Position numbers and translations under genes: made by a program. DNA of 64,000 bases from JAJDUF01 sp965214295 (GTDB taxonomy: Bacteria > Chloroflexota > UBA11872 > UBA12225 > JAJDUF01): contig OZ243944.1 in NCBI GenBank assembly GCA_965214295.1, positions 2,666,001 through 2,730,000 on the forward strand, written 5' to 3'. Below, piece after piece: positions 17,688-26,041 of this stretch. How positions within the stretch are numbered: the stretch's first letter is position 1; each line of letters opens with the position of its first letter. The notes below the pieces were generated by a model. That model ran no database searches, was not told where the DNA came from, and was given only the letters and a program-made list of their open reading frames with translations.

Positions 17688-18212
17688 ATGGCAGGCCAAG
17701 CGCACAGGCAGCAGCACTCTCTGGAGGCATTGTTCCCGGCCGCACACGAGGCGGCGGAGCTGCTACGGGCCGCCGGGGCAACGGTCGCGGTGGCGGAGTC
17801 ATCGTCCGGCGGTCTCATTGCCGCGGCCCTGTTAGCTGTGCCGGGGGCCTCGGCCTACTTCCGCGGCGGCGGTGTCGTGTATACCGGCGCTGCCAAGGCG
17901 CTCTTGCTCGATGCAGAGCCGGCACGACTGGCCGATCCCCGCGCGGCCACACCGGCCCATGCCGTGGTGCTCGCGGACGCCGTGCGCCGCCGGCTGACGG
18001 CCACCTGGGGCATCGGCGAAACCGGCGCCGCCGGACCAACCGGCAACCGCTACGGTGATCCGCCCGGACACTCCTGCGTCGCGGTGGTCGGCCCCGCCGG
18101 GCAGCAGGCCACCAGCACCGTCGCTACCGGCGAGAGCGGCCGCGCCGCCAACATGATCGCCTTTGCACTCGCCGCGTTGCAGCTATTGGTGCAGGCGATG
18201 GCGGCAGCATGA
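17688..18212 (+). CDS. CinA C-terminal domain protein (nicotinamide-nucleotide amidase-like)
   Basis: A 174-residue stand-alone CinA_C domain, which in PncC deamidates nicotinamide mononucleotide to nicotinate mononucleotide in NAD salvage. The hallmark AESxTGG motif appears as AESSSGG (~residue 38). Later blocks are GGGVVYTGAAK, WGIGETGAAGP and GHSCVAVV. The Cys often seen in AESCTGG is Ser here; the catalytic Ser is retained. GAGGAGGCGAG precedes the ATG. It follows the YabN-MazG gene by 151 nt, a housekeeping/nucleotide-cleansing context. Confidence 0.85.
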   Translation: MAGQAHRQQHSLEALFPAAHEAAELLRAAGATVAVAESSSGGLIAAALLAVPGASAYFRGGGVVYTGAAKALLLDAEPARLADPRAATPAHAVVLADAVRRRLTATWGIGETGAAGPTGNRYGDPPGHSCVAVVGPAGQQATSTVATGESGRAANMIAFALAALQLLVQAMAAA

Positions 18213-18228
18213 CCGTCGGCCGGCCGGC

Positions 18229-19770
18229 TCACATGGGGAGCGGCGCACCCATCAGGTCGGCGACCTGCTGCTCGACTGCGGCCGAGAAGACACCTACCTG
18301 CGTGTCCTCATACCGCCGCGCCTCGTCGAGCAGCAGGTCGAAATAGCGGTCGCGGACGGCACGGTAGGCCGGGTCATAGAAGCGGTTCTTCAGTTCGTGC
18401 GGGTCTTCCTGCAAATCGTACAACTCGCACAGGTCGCCCAAGTTCCAGACCACTTTCCACCTGCCGTCGGTGACGAACCGGGAGGAATAGTGTCCGAACC
18501 AGTCGCCGTGGAACTCGGCGTAATGGACCGGCTTGTACCAGTCACCGCCCTGGAGCAGTAGCTGGCTAGAGCCGCTCATCCTATGGGAATCTGTGGTGCG
18601 GCTCTGGCCAACTAGCGGTAGCAGAGACTTGCCGTGTAGTTGCTGCGGCCCCATCCGTTCCTGCTCCTCGCCCGACATCAGGTGGAGCAGCGTCGCTGTG
18701 ACGTCCATATGGTTGGCCGGTGCGCTCACGCGCCGGCTGCCGGTCAGCCGGCTTTCGCTTGGCGCTGGCGGCTTGAAGAGCATGGGCAGATGGTAAATCT
18801 CTTGGTACGGATAGCCACCCTTGCTGATGTAGCCGTGCGACTTGGCCATATCGCCATGATCGGTCGTGAAGAAGATGGCCGTCCGGTCGTAGAGGCCTTG
18901 CTCCTTGAGTGTCGCCACCACCTCGCCGACCAGGCCGTCAATCAGCTCCAAGTAGGAGAAACAGCAGGCCAGCAATGCCTGCAAGTCCGCCTCGGCGACG
19001 GTATGGGGATTCTTCAAGTCGTCGAGCAACCGCAGCTTGCGCTGGTAGAGCGGCTTACCCTCGAAACGGTCGTAGCGGTTGGGCCAGATCGGAATGTCTT
19101 GGGGGTTGTAGCGAATGCCGAACTCTTCCGGCACCAGCCAGGGCGAATGCGGCCCCGGAAACGCGCAGAACAGTGCAAACGGCCGGCCGGTGTCACGAGT
19201 GCGGAGGAAGTCCTGCGACATCCGGGCGGCTACCACGTCGGGAAAACCCTCCAGCGGCACGTCGAGCGTCCCGGCCTTGCCGTCGCCAACGCTCTTGACC
19301 AAGGGGCCGAGCGACGTGTTGGGGTGCCAGTGCGAGTTGTTCAGCGCGGCCGGGCGGCTGGGATCGGGTTGCTGCGTGTGCTCGAAGCGCGAGCTGTACA
19401 GGTCCTCGACCGGGCCAATGTGCCACTTCCCGAAATAGGCGGATTCGTAGCTCGTCTCCTCCGCAATCCAGTCGGGCAGCATCCAGAGGCCGGGACGGAG
19501 GTGTTGGCAGTAGGAGTACCTCGGTGAGGAGTTGTTGAACATATGATGCTCGTGGGGATAGAGGCCGGTCATCAGGCTGGCGCGCGCCGGGGAGCAGATC
19601 GGCGTAGGTGTGTAGTATTGGTCGAAGACCACCGCTTCCGACGCCAGCGCATCAATGTGTGGCGTGCGTACCAATGTGTCGCCGTAGCAGTCCAGCAGGT
19701 CGCGCCGCAACTGATCGCAAAAGAAGACGAGCACATGCGGTCTATCCTCCGGTGCCGTGTCACTTCCCAT
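18229..19770 (-). CDS. Sulfatase (formylglycine type)
   Basis: 513 residues. Canonical type I sulfatase signature CSPARASLMTG (~residue 57), whose Cys is oxidised to formylglycine. N-terminal metal ligands are in VFFCDQLRRD. A GKWHIGP motif (~residue 113) and TTDHGDMAKSHG (~residue 303) complete the calcium site, as in arylsulfatases and choline/heparan-type sulfatases. No signal peptide is visible, so it is presumably cytoplasmic or leaderless. GGAGGACCAC precedes the ATG. Compare the neighbouring sulfatase-fold gene at 10778, which lacks this Cys. It converges on the CinA-C gene with only 16 nt between them. Confidence 0.9.
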   Translation of the reverse strand: MGSDTAPEDRPHVLVFFCDQLRRDLLDCYGDTLVRTPHIDALASEAVVFDQYYTPTPICSPARASLMTGLYPHEHHMFNNSSPRYSYCQHLRPGLWMLPDWIAEETSYESAYFGKWHIGPVEDLYSSRFEHTQQPDPSRPAALNNSHWHPNTSLGPLVKSVGDGKAGTLDVPLEGFPDVVAARMSQDFLRTRDTGRPFALFCAFPGPHSPWLVPEEFGIRYNPQDIPIWPNRYDRFEGKPLYQRKLRLLDDLKNPHTVAEADLQALLACCFSYLELIDGLVGEVVATLKEQGLYDRTAIFFTTDHGDMAKSHGYISKGGYPYQEIYHLPMLFKPPAPSESRLTGSRRVSAPANHMDVTATLLHLMSGEEQERMGPQQLHGKSLLPLVGQSRTTDSHRMSGSSQLLLQGGDWYKPVHYAEFHGDWFGHYSSRFVTDGRWKVVWNLGDLCELYDLQEDPHELKNRFYDPAYRAVRDRYFDLLLDEARRYEDTQVGVFSAAVEQQVADLMGAPLPM

Positions 19771-19849
19771 GTGGTCCTCCGTGGCTCGTAGTCGGTCGTC
19801 ATTCCGGCCGGCTCAGTGTGCCACAGAGCGCACAGAGTAGGTAGCCCGG

Positions 19850-19910
19850 ATTCCCACACGGGCAGGAATCCATGTCCCCCTGGACAGCGGAGAGACCATA
19901 GGAGAGCCAG
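19850..19910. repeat. Composite intergenic repeat (degenerate ATTCCC palindrome plus CCCC...GGGG hairpin)
   Basis: ATTCCC-N8-AGGAAT followed by a TCCCCCTGGACAGCGG and ACCATAGGAGAGCCAG segment. The same two-part order occurs at 34700-34760 and, degenerate, at 39923-39983; the second part alone is at 43583-43619. Confidence 0.6.
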
Positions 19911-19954
19911 GGGTGAAATCGGCCGCGTCTCCCGGCGATGCGCGGCGCATGCGT

Positions 19955-19960
19955 TATAAT
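19955..19960 (+). promoter_or_regulatory. Candidate -10 box for the Uma2 gene
   Basis: An exact TATAAT in a GC-rich setting, 34 nt before the Uma2 start codon. No good -35 hexamer was recognised. Confidence 0.4.
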
Positions 19961-19993
19961 CGGCCTACATCTACCCGCTCCCCGAGACCCACC

Positions 19994-20827
19994 ATGACCA
20001 CCACCGCACCCGCTCCTACGACCACCATCCTGACCTATGATCGGCAGGGCACTATTGACTACGCCTGTCTCGACTTCGACCCCCACGAATCCGTCCTCAA
20101 GCCTGAAGCGATGGAACAAGAACCGCCTGTCCACGAACTCCTCGGCCTGCTCGCCAGTCGGTTCACCGACTTCGGCCAGCGCCCCGCTACCTTCCTCAGC
20201 AGCAACACGATCCTCTGCTACGACCCCGCTGACCTCAACGTCCGCGTCTCCCCGGACGTGTACCTAGCCTTTGGCGTGGACGCCCAAGCCATCCGGCAGC
20301 GTAAGCTCTACCTGCCTTGGGAAGTGGGCAAGCCACCGGATTGGGTGCTGGAGATCGCTTCAGCCAGCACCGGCCGGGCGGATGTGGGCCGGAAGCGGGA
20401 TATCTACGCCCGCATTGGCGTCCCGGAGTACTGGCGCTTCGATCCGAGTGAGCAGGGGGAGTATCACGGGCAGCGGTTGGCCGGGGACCGGCTGGTGGGT
20501 GGGGAGTACCGGCCCATCGAGTTGACGATGGCTCCGGACGACCTCCTGAAGGGGTACAGTGAGGTCCTGGGGCTGAGTCTGTGCTGGGCTGGGGGGTGGC
20601 CACGGCTGTACGATCCGGCGACGGAGAGCTACCTGCCCAACTGGCGGGAAGAACGGGCGGCGCGGCAGGCAGAGCGCGACGCCTACGAAGCCCATGTTGC
20701 TGTCGAGCAAGCCGGCCGGCTGGCCGAACGGGCCGCGCGGCGGGCGGAACGGGTCGCCCGCGAGGTCGCCGAGGCGCGCATCCGGCAGCTTGAGGCGGAG
20801 CTACGCCGGCGGCAAGCGGACCGCTAG
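19994..20827 (+). CDS. Uma2-family (DUF820) endonuclease-like protein with coiled-coil tail
   Basis: 277 residues. The core (to ~205) has the PD-(D/E)xK nuclease-like pattern of Uma2/DUF820 proteins: VSPDVYLAFG, PPDWVLEIAS, GRKRDIYARIGVPEYWRFD. The Asp, Glu and Lys positions expected for the active site are present. Residues ~215-277 are an Arg/Glu/Ala-rich helix (RxAERxA units) likely to form a coiled coil. The biological role of Uma2 proteins is unknown; they are expanded in Cyanobacteria and Chloroflexota and often linked to mobile DNA. A close paralogue lies at 45289. The ATG follows a TATAAT box. Confidence 0.85.
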   Translation: MTTTAPAPTTTILTYDRQGTIDYACLDFDPHESVLKPEAMEQEPPVHELLGLLASRFTDFGQRPATFLSSNTILCYDPADLNVRVSPDVYLAFGVDAQAIRQRKLYLPWEVGKPPDWVLEIASASTGRADVGRKRDIYARIGVPEYWRFDPSEQGEYHGQRLAGDRLVGGEYRPIELTMAPDDLLKGYSEVLGLSLCWAGGWPRLYDPATESYLPNWREERAARQAERDAYEAHVAVEQAGRLAERAARRAERVAREVAEARIRQLEAELRRRQADR

Positions 20828-20872
20828 CCTTGCGCCGCTAGGGCCGAGGGATGACGCTTGACCCTATCTCTA

Positions 20873-21997
20873 TCAGGGGAGATCGTCGGCGTGGTACTTG
20901 ACGACCGCGCAGTGTGGTCCCAGGGTGCCCTCGCCGTGATGCCAGCCGTAGCTGCCGGGCCAGAAGCCCCGGCTCTCTACCGCATAGTAGGCGGTCAAGA
21001 TGCTGCCGTCGGCCAGCTGCACCGAGCTGGGATACCCGCAATCCCTAGTTACGCTATCGGCCACCAAGACGAGCTTCTCGTCGGTGCGCCATGACCGCCC
21101 CTGATCGTGGCTGACCATCCCCCGGACACCGCAGGGAGCCAAGCGGCGGCCGTAGGTGAGCAGCACCCGCCCGTCGGCCAACAAGAGGAGATCGGGCGGG
21201 TGCTCGTTCGCCCCGGTCACCTGCTGCGGCGCGGTCCATGTCGCGCCGCCGTCGGCCGACTCCGCGAGGGCCGTATGTCCCCCCTCGTTGGCACGCATGG
21301 CTACCAGGAGCCGGCCGTCCGGGAGTGGCAGGATCGAGCTTTCGTTGTATTCGGTGGCAATGGAGCGAAACCCGGACCAGGTTTGGCCGCTGTCCTGCGA
21401 TTGCAGATACCCCGTTTCGCGGTATGGCGCCTCGGTGGGGTGAAACTTGTAGTAAGGCATCAGCAGATCGCCGTCCCCGGTGATAACAGTGCGCCCGAAG
21501 ACGCCCCCGCTCTCGCCGACGACCGAAGCAATCGGCTCGGCAGTTGACCACGTTTCGCCGCCGTCCGTGGATCGACTCAGCACCACATCGAACGGACGGC
21601 CACTCTCCCGGCCGTAGACGCCGTTCTCGTAACAGTCGGCCCGATAGAAGGCACACAGCAAGATGCCATCGGGCGTCACCCCGAAGGCCGGATTACGGTC
21701 GTCCGGACCACGGGGGTCAATGTAAAACGGGTAGCTCCACGATTCGCCGCCATCATCCGAGACGAACGCTGCCAGCCGTCCCCGTTGTCCCAAATGGAAG
21801 TCATCGGTCCGGGCCACGATGACCACTCGACCGTTCGGCAAGACGTTCATCACGGGCCAATAGCCGCCGGCATTGACCACGAGAAAGCGCTCCACCGCTC
21901 GCTCGCGGTGAATTTCCAGCGTTCCCGGCGCCACTTGCCGAAAGCGCGACATCGTCCAAGTGTCTGGCCTCATCGCGGCCGCCTGCGAGCTTGTCAT
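20873..21997 (-). CDS. Sialidase/BNR-repeat glycosidase-like protein
   Basis: A 374-residue beta-propeller with at least five Asp-box (BNR) repeats: SDDGGESW, STDGGETW, SQDSGQTW, SADGGATW and SHDQGRSW. This is the pattern of exo-alpha-sialidases (GH33-like) and related secreted or cytoplasmic hydrolases. No signal peptide is present. The start at 21997 has GGGAGG just upstream; an ATG at 22018 is also in frame but poorly placed. It may act on sialylated or other acidic glycans, but many BNR proteins lack sialidase activity. Confidence 0.8.
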   Translation of the reverse strand: MTSSQAAAMRPDTWTMSRFRQVAPGTLEIHRERAVERFLVVNAGGYWPVMNVLPNGRVVIVARTDDFHLGQRGRLAAFVSDDGGESWSYPFYIDPRGPDDRNPAFGVTPDGILLCAFYRADCYENGVYGRESGRPFDVVLSRSTDGGETWSTAEPIASVVGESGGVFGRTVITGDGDLLMPYYKFHPTEAPYRETGYLQSQDSGQTWSGFRSIATEYNESSILPLPDGRLLVAMRANEGGHTALAESADGGATWTAPQQVTGANEHPPDLLLLADGRVLLTYGRRLAPCGVRGMVSHDQGRSWRTDEKLVLVADSVTRDCGYPSSVQLADGSILTAYYAVESRGFWPGSYGWHHGEGTLGPHCAVVKYHADDLP

Positions 21998-22145
21998 CGT
22001 TATCTTCCTCCCTTGCATTGTGCAACTGAACAGCAGTTTACATGCCGGCCGGAGTGAGGCGCGATACGGCGCCCGGTAGTTGTCGCAGCGCCGGGGGAGA
22101 GCATACGCTTATGCTCCAGTAGCCGCAGTGAGGGAGGAACGTACC

Positions 22146-22901
22146 ATGACCAGCACGCCGTCCTGGAAGGTCATGTACGCCGACGAGCGCTTCTCTTGGT
22201 TCTGGCCTCCGGCCTTCGATCCGGAGCAGGAGCCGCTCCACGTAGAGAGTATCGTCACGCTGCTGGGAGCGCAGCCGGGCACGCGCTTGCTGGACCTCGC
22301 CTGTGGTCGCGGGTGGCTTACGGTGCCGTTGGCGCAGCGTGGCTTCGTGGTCACCGGCTGCGACCTGAGTCAGGCGATGCTGGCGCGAGCACGGGAGGCT
22401 GCGATACAGGTAGGTGTCAGCATCGCCTGGCAGCGCGCCGACATGCGTCATCTGCCGGTGGCATGGACCGGACACTTCGACTACGTGATCCACACCCTCA
22501 GTGAGTTAGGGTGCTTCACAGAGGAAGTCGAGAACCAGCGAGTGCTGGAGGAGGTCGCCCGGGTACTCAAACCGGGCGGGCGTTACCTCCTCGATGTCGT
22601 CGTGAACCGCGACGGCTGGCTGGTACGGGGGTGGTCGAGCGGTTGGCTGGAAGGCGCCGGCTTTCGGGTCCGTGAAGAGTACTCCTATGACTTGGTGCGC
22701 GGCATCCAGCGCAGACTCTACCGTTGGGATGCCGGCCAAGGCGCTCAGGAGTATGAGTGGCAGGTCCGCATGTACACCCCAACGGAGGTCGTGCGGATGC
22801 TCGCGGCCGCCGGCTTGCGGTTGGTCGCTGCCTACGGCAGCCTGACCGGCGCCGAGCTGACGCGCAAGAGCACGGGCATCACGCTCGTCGCAGAAAAGTA
22901 A
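22146..22901 (+). CDS. Class I SAM-dependent methyltransferase
   Basis: 251 residues. Rossmann-type methyltransferase with motif I LLDLACGRGWLTVPLA (~residue 48), the acidic end of strand beta2 (VTGCDLS) and a motif III/IV region FDYVIHTLSELGCF, then LKPGGRYLLDVV. GGGAGGAACGTACC precedes the ATG. The C-terminal antiparallel segment (RMYTPTEVVRMLAAAGL) is typical of small-molecule methyltransferases. The gene at 39109 has the same plan. Substrate unknown. Confidence 0.85.
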   Translation: MTSTPSWKVMYADERFSWFWPPAFDPEQEPLHVESIVTLLGAQPGTRLLDLACGRGWLTVPLAQRGFVVTGCDLSQAMLARAREAAIQVGVSIAWQRADMRHLPVAWTGHFDYVIHTLSELGCFTEEVENQRVLEEVARVLKPGGRYLLDVVVNRDGWLVRGWSSGWLEGAGFRVREEYSYDLVRGIQRRLYRWDAGQGAQEYEWQVRMYTPTEVVRMLAAAGLRLVAAYGSLTGAELTRKSTGITLVAEK

Positions 22902-23144
22902 GACCGGCGCCTCGGCGCCTTACCCCCGGCCCCTCACTCACCATAGTGGAGAGGGAGAGTCGGGATGCCCGGTGGTAGCGTTGTCAAGGCCATAGTGTTT
23001 CCTGAACAAGTGAGTATCTCCCCAGACCGTCGTTTTGGTAGTATAGCGCGCCGAATCATAATGCCCGGTTAGGTATGATTAATTATCCATGAGCGAATTG
23101 TTAGTCTCGGAGCCATCGTCTCTTGAGAGTGGACGGACTCTAGT

Positions 23145-23170
23145 CCCTCCCACATGTAGGTGTGGGAGGG
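23145..23170 (+). promoter_or_regulatory. RBS-sequestering hairpin before the CotH gene
   Basis: CCCTCCCACA (23145-23154) pairs perfectly with TGTGGGAGGG (23161-23170) around a 6-nt loop. The 3' arm overlaps the only good Shine-Dalgarno (GGGAGGGAG) for the GTG start at 23182. Folding would hide the ribosome-binding site, so translation may be regulated by temperature, a protein or antisense pairing. The rest of 22902-23144 shows no gene. Confidence 0.5.
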
Positions 23171-23181
23171 AGAATGTCCCC

Positions 23182-25815
23182 GTGCGTCGGCTGATCCCTC
23201 CTTTTCAAGCTCTTGTGCTGGGGCTACTCCTGGTCCTGCTGAACACCGGTGTTGCGGCGGCACAGGAAGCCACGCCGGACATCCTCATCACCGAGGTCCT
23301 GGCGGCGAATACGCGCACGGTGGCCGACGACCGGGGCCGCTATGTCGACTGGATCGAGCTGCACAACCCCACGGACACACCCATTTCCCTTGCCGGCTAT
23401 ACCCTCACCGACGAGCCCGACGAGCCGGGTAAGTGGTCCTTGCCCGTCGCTATCCTAGCGCCGGGGGCCTTTCTGAGGGTATGGGCGTCTGGGGCAGACC
23501 GCGTGCGAGTGGAAGGCTGGCATACCAACTTCCGTCTGAACCGTGGCGGGGAGTACGTGGGCTTGTTCGGTCCGGACGGACAGGTGGTGGATGCGGTGGA
23601 ATTCGGGGCGCAGCAAGCGGATGTCTCGCTGGGGCGGCTGGGAACGGTGTCCGACCAGTGGGTTGCGTTTGCCACTCCGACGCCCGGCGCGGCGAATACG
23701 ACTGGTCCTCCCGCGCTAGTCACGCCGGGCAGTGGGTTCTTCACTGGGCCGGTGACGGTGCAACTAGCGTCGCCAGCCGGGAGAGCTACAGTGTACTACA
23801 CGTTGGATGGGAGCGATCCGACGGTAGATGGCCAGGCGTACACGGCGCCCGTGGCGATAACCGAGACGACGGTGCTGCGGGCGGTGGCGCTGCGTGATGG
23901 GGTACCGGTGAGCGCCGTGACCACGGCGACCTATTTGTTGGGGGAAAGCGCTGGCTTGCCGGTGCTGTCGCTGGTCACGGATCCGGCTCATCTGTGGGAC
24001 GAGAAAACGGGGGTCTACGTCAACGCGGAGGAGCGCGGCCGGGCCTGGGAGCGGCCGGTGACGGTGGAGTGGCTGTCACCGGAGGGAGAGCCGGGCTTCA
24101 GTGTGGGCGCGGGACTCCGTCTCCACGGTGCGGCGGGCCGGACGAGGAGCAAGAAGTCGTTTCGGCTGTACTTTCGGGGAGAGTATGGGCCCAGGGAGTT
24201 AGCGTACCCGCTGTTTGGGTCAGCACCGGGACAGACGTATGACCGGCTGGTCTTACGAGCTGGGTTCAACGACAGTTGGCTATGTAGCGACGTAGTGTGG
24301 TGTCATCATAGGGATGGGACGGTGTACGTGCGGGACCAATTGGTCAGGGACCTGCACGGGACGATGGGGCAAGTGGCGGCGCGCGGGCGCTGGATAGCAC
24401 TCTACCTGAATGGGGAATACTGGGGATTATATAACCTGGCCGAGCGGATTGACGAGCGCTTCCTGGCCACACATTTTGACCATGAAGACTGGGATATAGT
24501 TCGCAGCCTTGGGGAACATGAAGCGTGGGACGAGTTCATGGACTGGATCACCGTCACGGACTTGAGCGATGAGGCCCAGTATGAGCAAGCCGCGCAGCAG
24601 CTCGATATCGAGAACTTCACTTCCGTCATCATTCTGCACCTGTGGTCAGGGAACGTTGATTGGGGCGACCGCAACTGGTATGTGGCACGGATGCAATATG
24701 GGCCTGATGCCCGGTGGCGGCTGTTCGTGTGGGACGCCGAGATGACCTTGGGCTTGGTCCATGGAGTTGATGCCATCGAGGACATTGCTTTCAGCCAGGG
24801 AGTGATTAACGCTGGCGCGCGTGGCCCGCACGTCTCGATCTTGGCTAGCCTCTTGGCAAATCCCCAGTATCAAGCCTACTTCACCGCCCAGGTCGAGCGG
24901 CATCTCGCTGGGGCGCTGGCCACTCAGTCCGTCCGCGACCGCCTCGCCGCGCTCACGACGGAGTTGCGACCGGCCATCGCGGCGGAGGCGGCCCGCTGGC
25001 TGCCCGAGCAAGAACCGGTAGTGATGGTAGCGCAGTGGGAAGCGGCGCTGCAGCGGATATCCGCTTCGCTGGAGTCCCATGCACAGCGGCTGCGTCAGTT
25101 GAGTGACCCGGAGGCGCTACGGCAGTTGCTCCCGCAGTTCCCAGTGTCGGACAACCTAGCGCCGCTGCCGCCGGGTACCCGGATTGCTCTGCTGGTGCAT
25201 AGCCCTGCGGAGTCGGTGCTAGGCGACGTGGCCGTAGTGGCGCGCCTCGCGGCCCGGGGTGTGACGGTCACCGTGATCGGGACCGATGAAGGCAGCCAGC
25301 ATGATCCAGCACAGGTCGCCGCGAGCTACGACCTGCTCTTGATCAGCTCCAGTATTCAGTCTCTCGACCCGGCGATGCATTATACCCAAACCGCTACGCC
25401 GCTCATCTTTTGGGAGCCGCTGCTGCTGGAGGCGACGCAGTTGGCGGATAGAGGGGGCACGCGCCCGGAGCAAAGCGAAATTCGGATCGTCAATGTGGAG
25501 CATCCCATCACTGCGGGGCTACCCGCTGACCGGAATCTCCTTGTGGCGCGGCGGCCAGATACGTTCAGTGTGGCCTACCCGCCGAGCGGCCCCGGGGTCC
25601 ATGTGCTGGCCAGGCATCTAATCGGTCGTGACGCGGCGCTCCTGGTAGCGGAGGTGGGAGCCGAGTTGGCCGATGGGCAACCGGCGCAGGCCAGGACCGT
25701 CTTCTGGTTCGGGCATCACGACACGTTTCACCTGATCACGGACAAGGCGGCCCGCCTCTTTGACCGGGCAGTGAATTGGGCGCTCGGCCTTCCCTCAGGG
25801 GGAGAGCCGGAGTGA
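23182..25815 (+). CDS. Secreted CotH-kinase/lamin-tail-domain protein
   Basis: 877 residues from the GTG at 23182; an ATG at 23089 is also in frame. With the GTG start the protein opens with a clean Sec signal peptide (RRLIPPFQALVLGLLLVLL, cleavage near GVAAA-QE). Domains in order: lamin-tail-like (~30-160; IELHNPTDTPISLAGYTL), chitobiase-type C-terminal domain (~170-245; YYTLDGSDPT), CotH protein-kinase-like domain (~255-560; LRLHGAAGRTRSKKSFRLYF, ... LFVWDAEMTLG), and a C-terminal ~180-residue alpha/beta domain (RIALLVHSP..., DLLLISSSI) I do not recognise. CotH domains phosphorylate spore-coat or surface proteins in some species. This architecture is common in secreted proteins of environmental bacteria. 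Confidence 0.82.
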   Translation: MRRLIPPFQALVLGLLLVLLNTGVAAAQEATPDILITEVLAANTRTVADDRGRYVDWIELHNPTDTPISLAGYTLTDEPDEPGKWSLPVAILAPGAFLRVWASGADRVRVEGWHTNFRLNRGGEYVGLFGPDGQVVDAVEFGAQQADVSLGRLGTVSDQWVAFATPTPGAANTTGPPALVTPGSGFFTGPVTVQLASPAGRATVYYTLDGSDPTVDGQAYTAPVAITETTVLRAVALRDGVPVSAVTTATYLLGESAGLPVLSLVTDPAHLWDEKTGVYVNAEERGRAWERPVTVEWLSPEGEPGFSVGAGLRLHGAAGRTRSKKSFRLYFRGEYGPRELAYPLFGSAPGQTYDRLVLRAGFNDSWLCSDVVWCHHRDGTVYVRDQLVRDLHGTMGQVAARGRWIALYLNGEYWGLYNLAERIDERFLATHFDHEDWDIVRSLGEHEAWDEFMDWITVTDLSDEAQYEQAAQQLDIENFTSVIILHLWSGNVDWGDRNWYVARMQYGPDARWRLFVWDAEMTLGLVHGVDAIEDIAFSQGVINAGARGPHVSILASLLANPQYQAYFTAQVERHLAGALATQSVRDRLAALTTELRPAIAAEAARWLPEQEPVVMVAQWEAALQRISASLESHAQRLRQLSDPEALRQLLPQFPVSDNLAPLPPGTRIALLVHSPAESVLGDVAVVARLAARGVTVTVIGTDEGSQHDPAQVAASYDLLLISSSIQSLDPAMHYTQTATPLIFWEPLLLEATQLADRGGTRPEQSEIRIVNVEHPITAGLPADRNLLVARRPDTFSVAYPPSGPGVHVLARHLIGRDAALLVAEVGAELADGQPAQARTVFWFGHHDTFHLITDKAARLFDRAVNWALGLPSGGEPE

Positions 25816-25956
25816 GGGTGCCGGGCGATGTGGTGTGCTGTTTCCCCCATCCACAACCCCTCTCCCAGCAAGACAGGGAAGCGCCCGTCCCCTACGTCCC
25901 GCCTGCCTCTAGTCGACTCCCCCTCTCTATCGCTTGGTGATGGAGAGGGGGCCGGG

Positions 25957-26011
25957 TGACAGGCCAAAGCCGCACGGATGGTGCCAGGTGTGGTGCGGCT
26001 TTGGCCTGTCA
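25957..26011. repeat. Palindromic element, family B copy 1 (perfect 19-bp arms)
   Basis: Arms 25957-25975 and 25993-26011 are exact reverse complements (TGACAGGCCAAAGCCGCAC) around a 17-nt loop GGATGGTGCCAGGTGTG. The loop recurs, reverse-complemented, in copies at 31129-31255 and 63198-63252. It is preceded by a CCCTCTC...GAGAGGGGGCCGGG segment also found before the 31.1-kb copy. The remainder of 25816-26041 holds no gene. Confidence 0.85.
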
Positions 26012-26041
26012 GGGGGTGAGGTGACCTTCTCCCATGATTGA

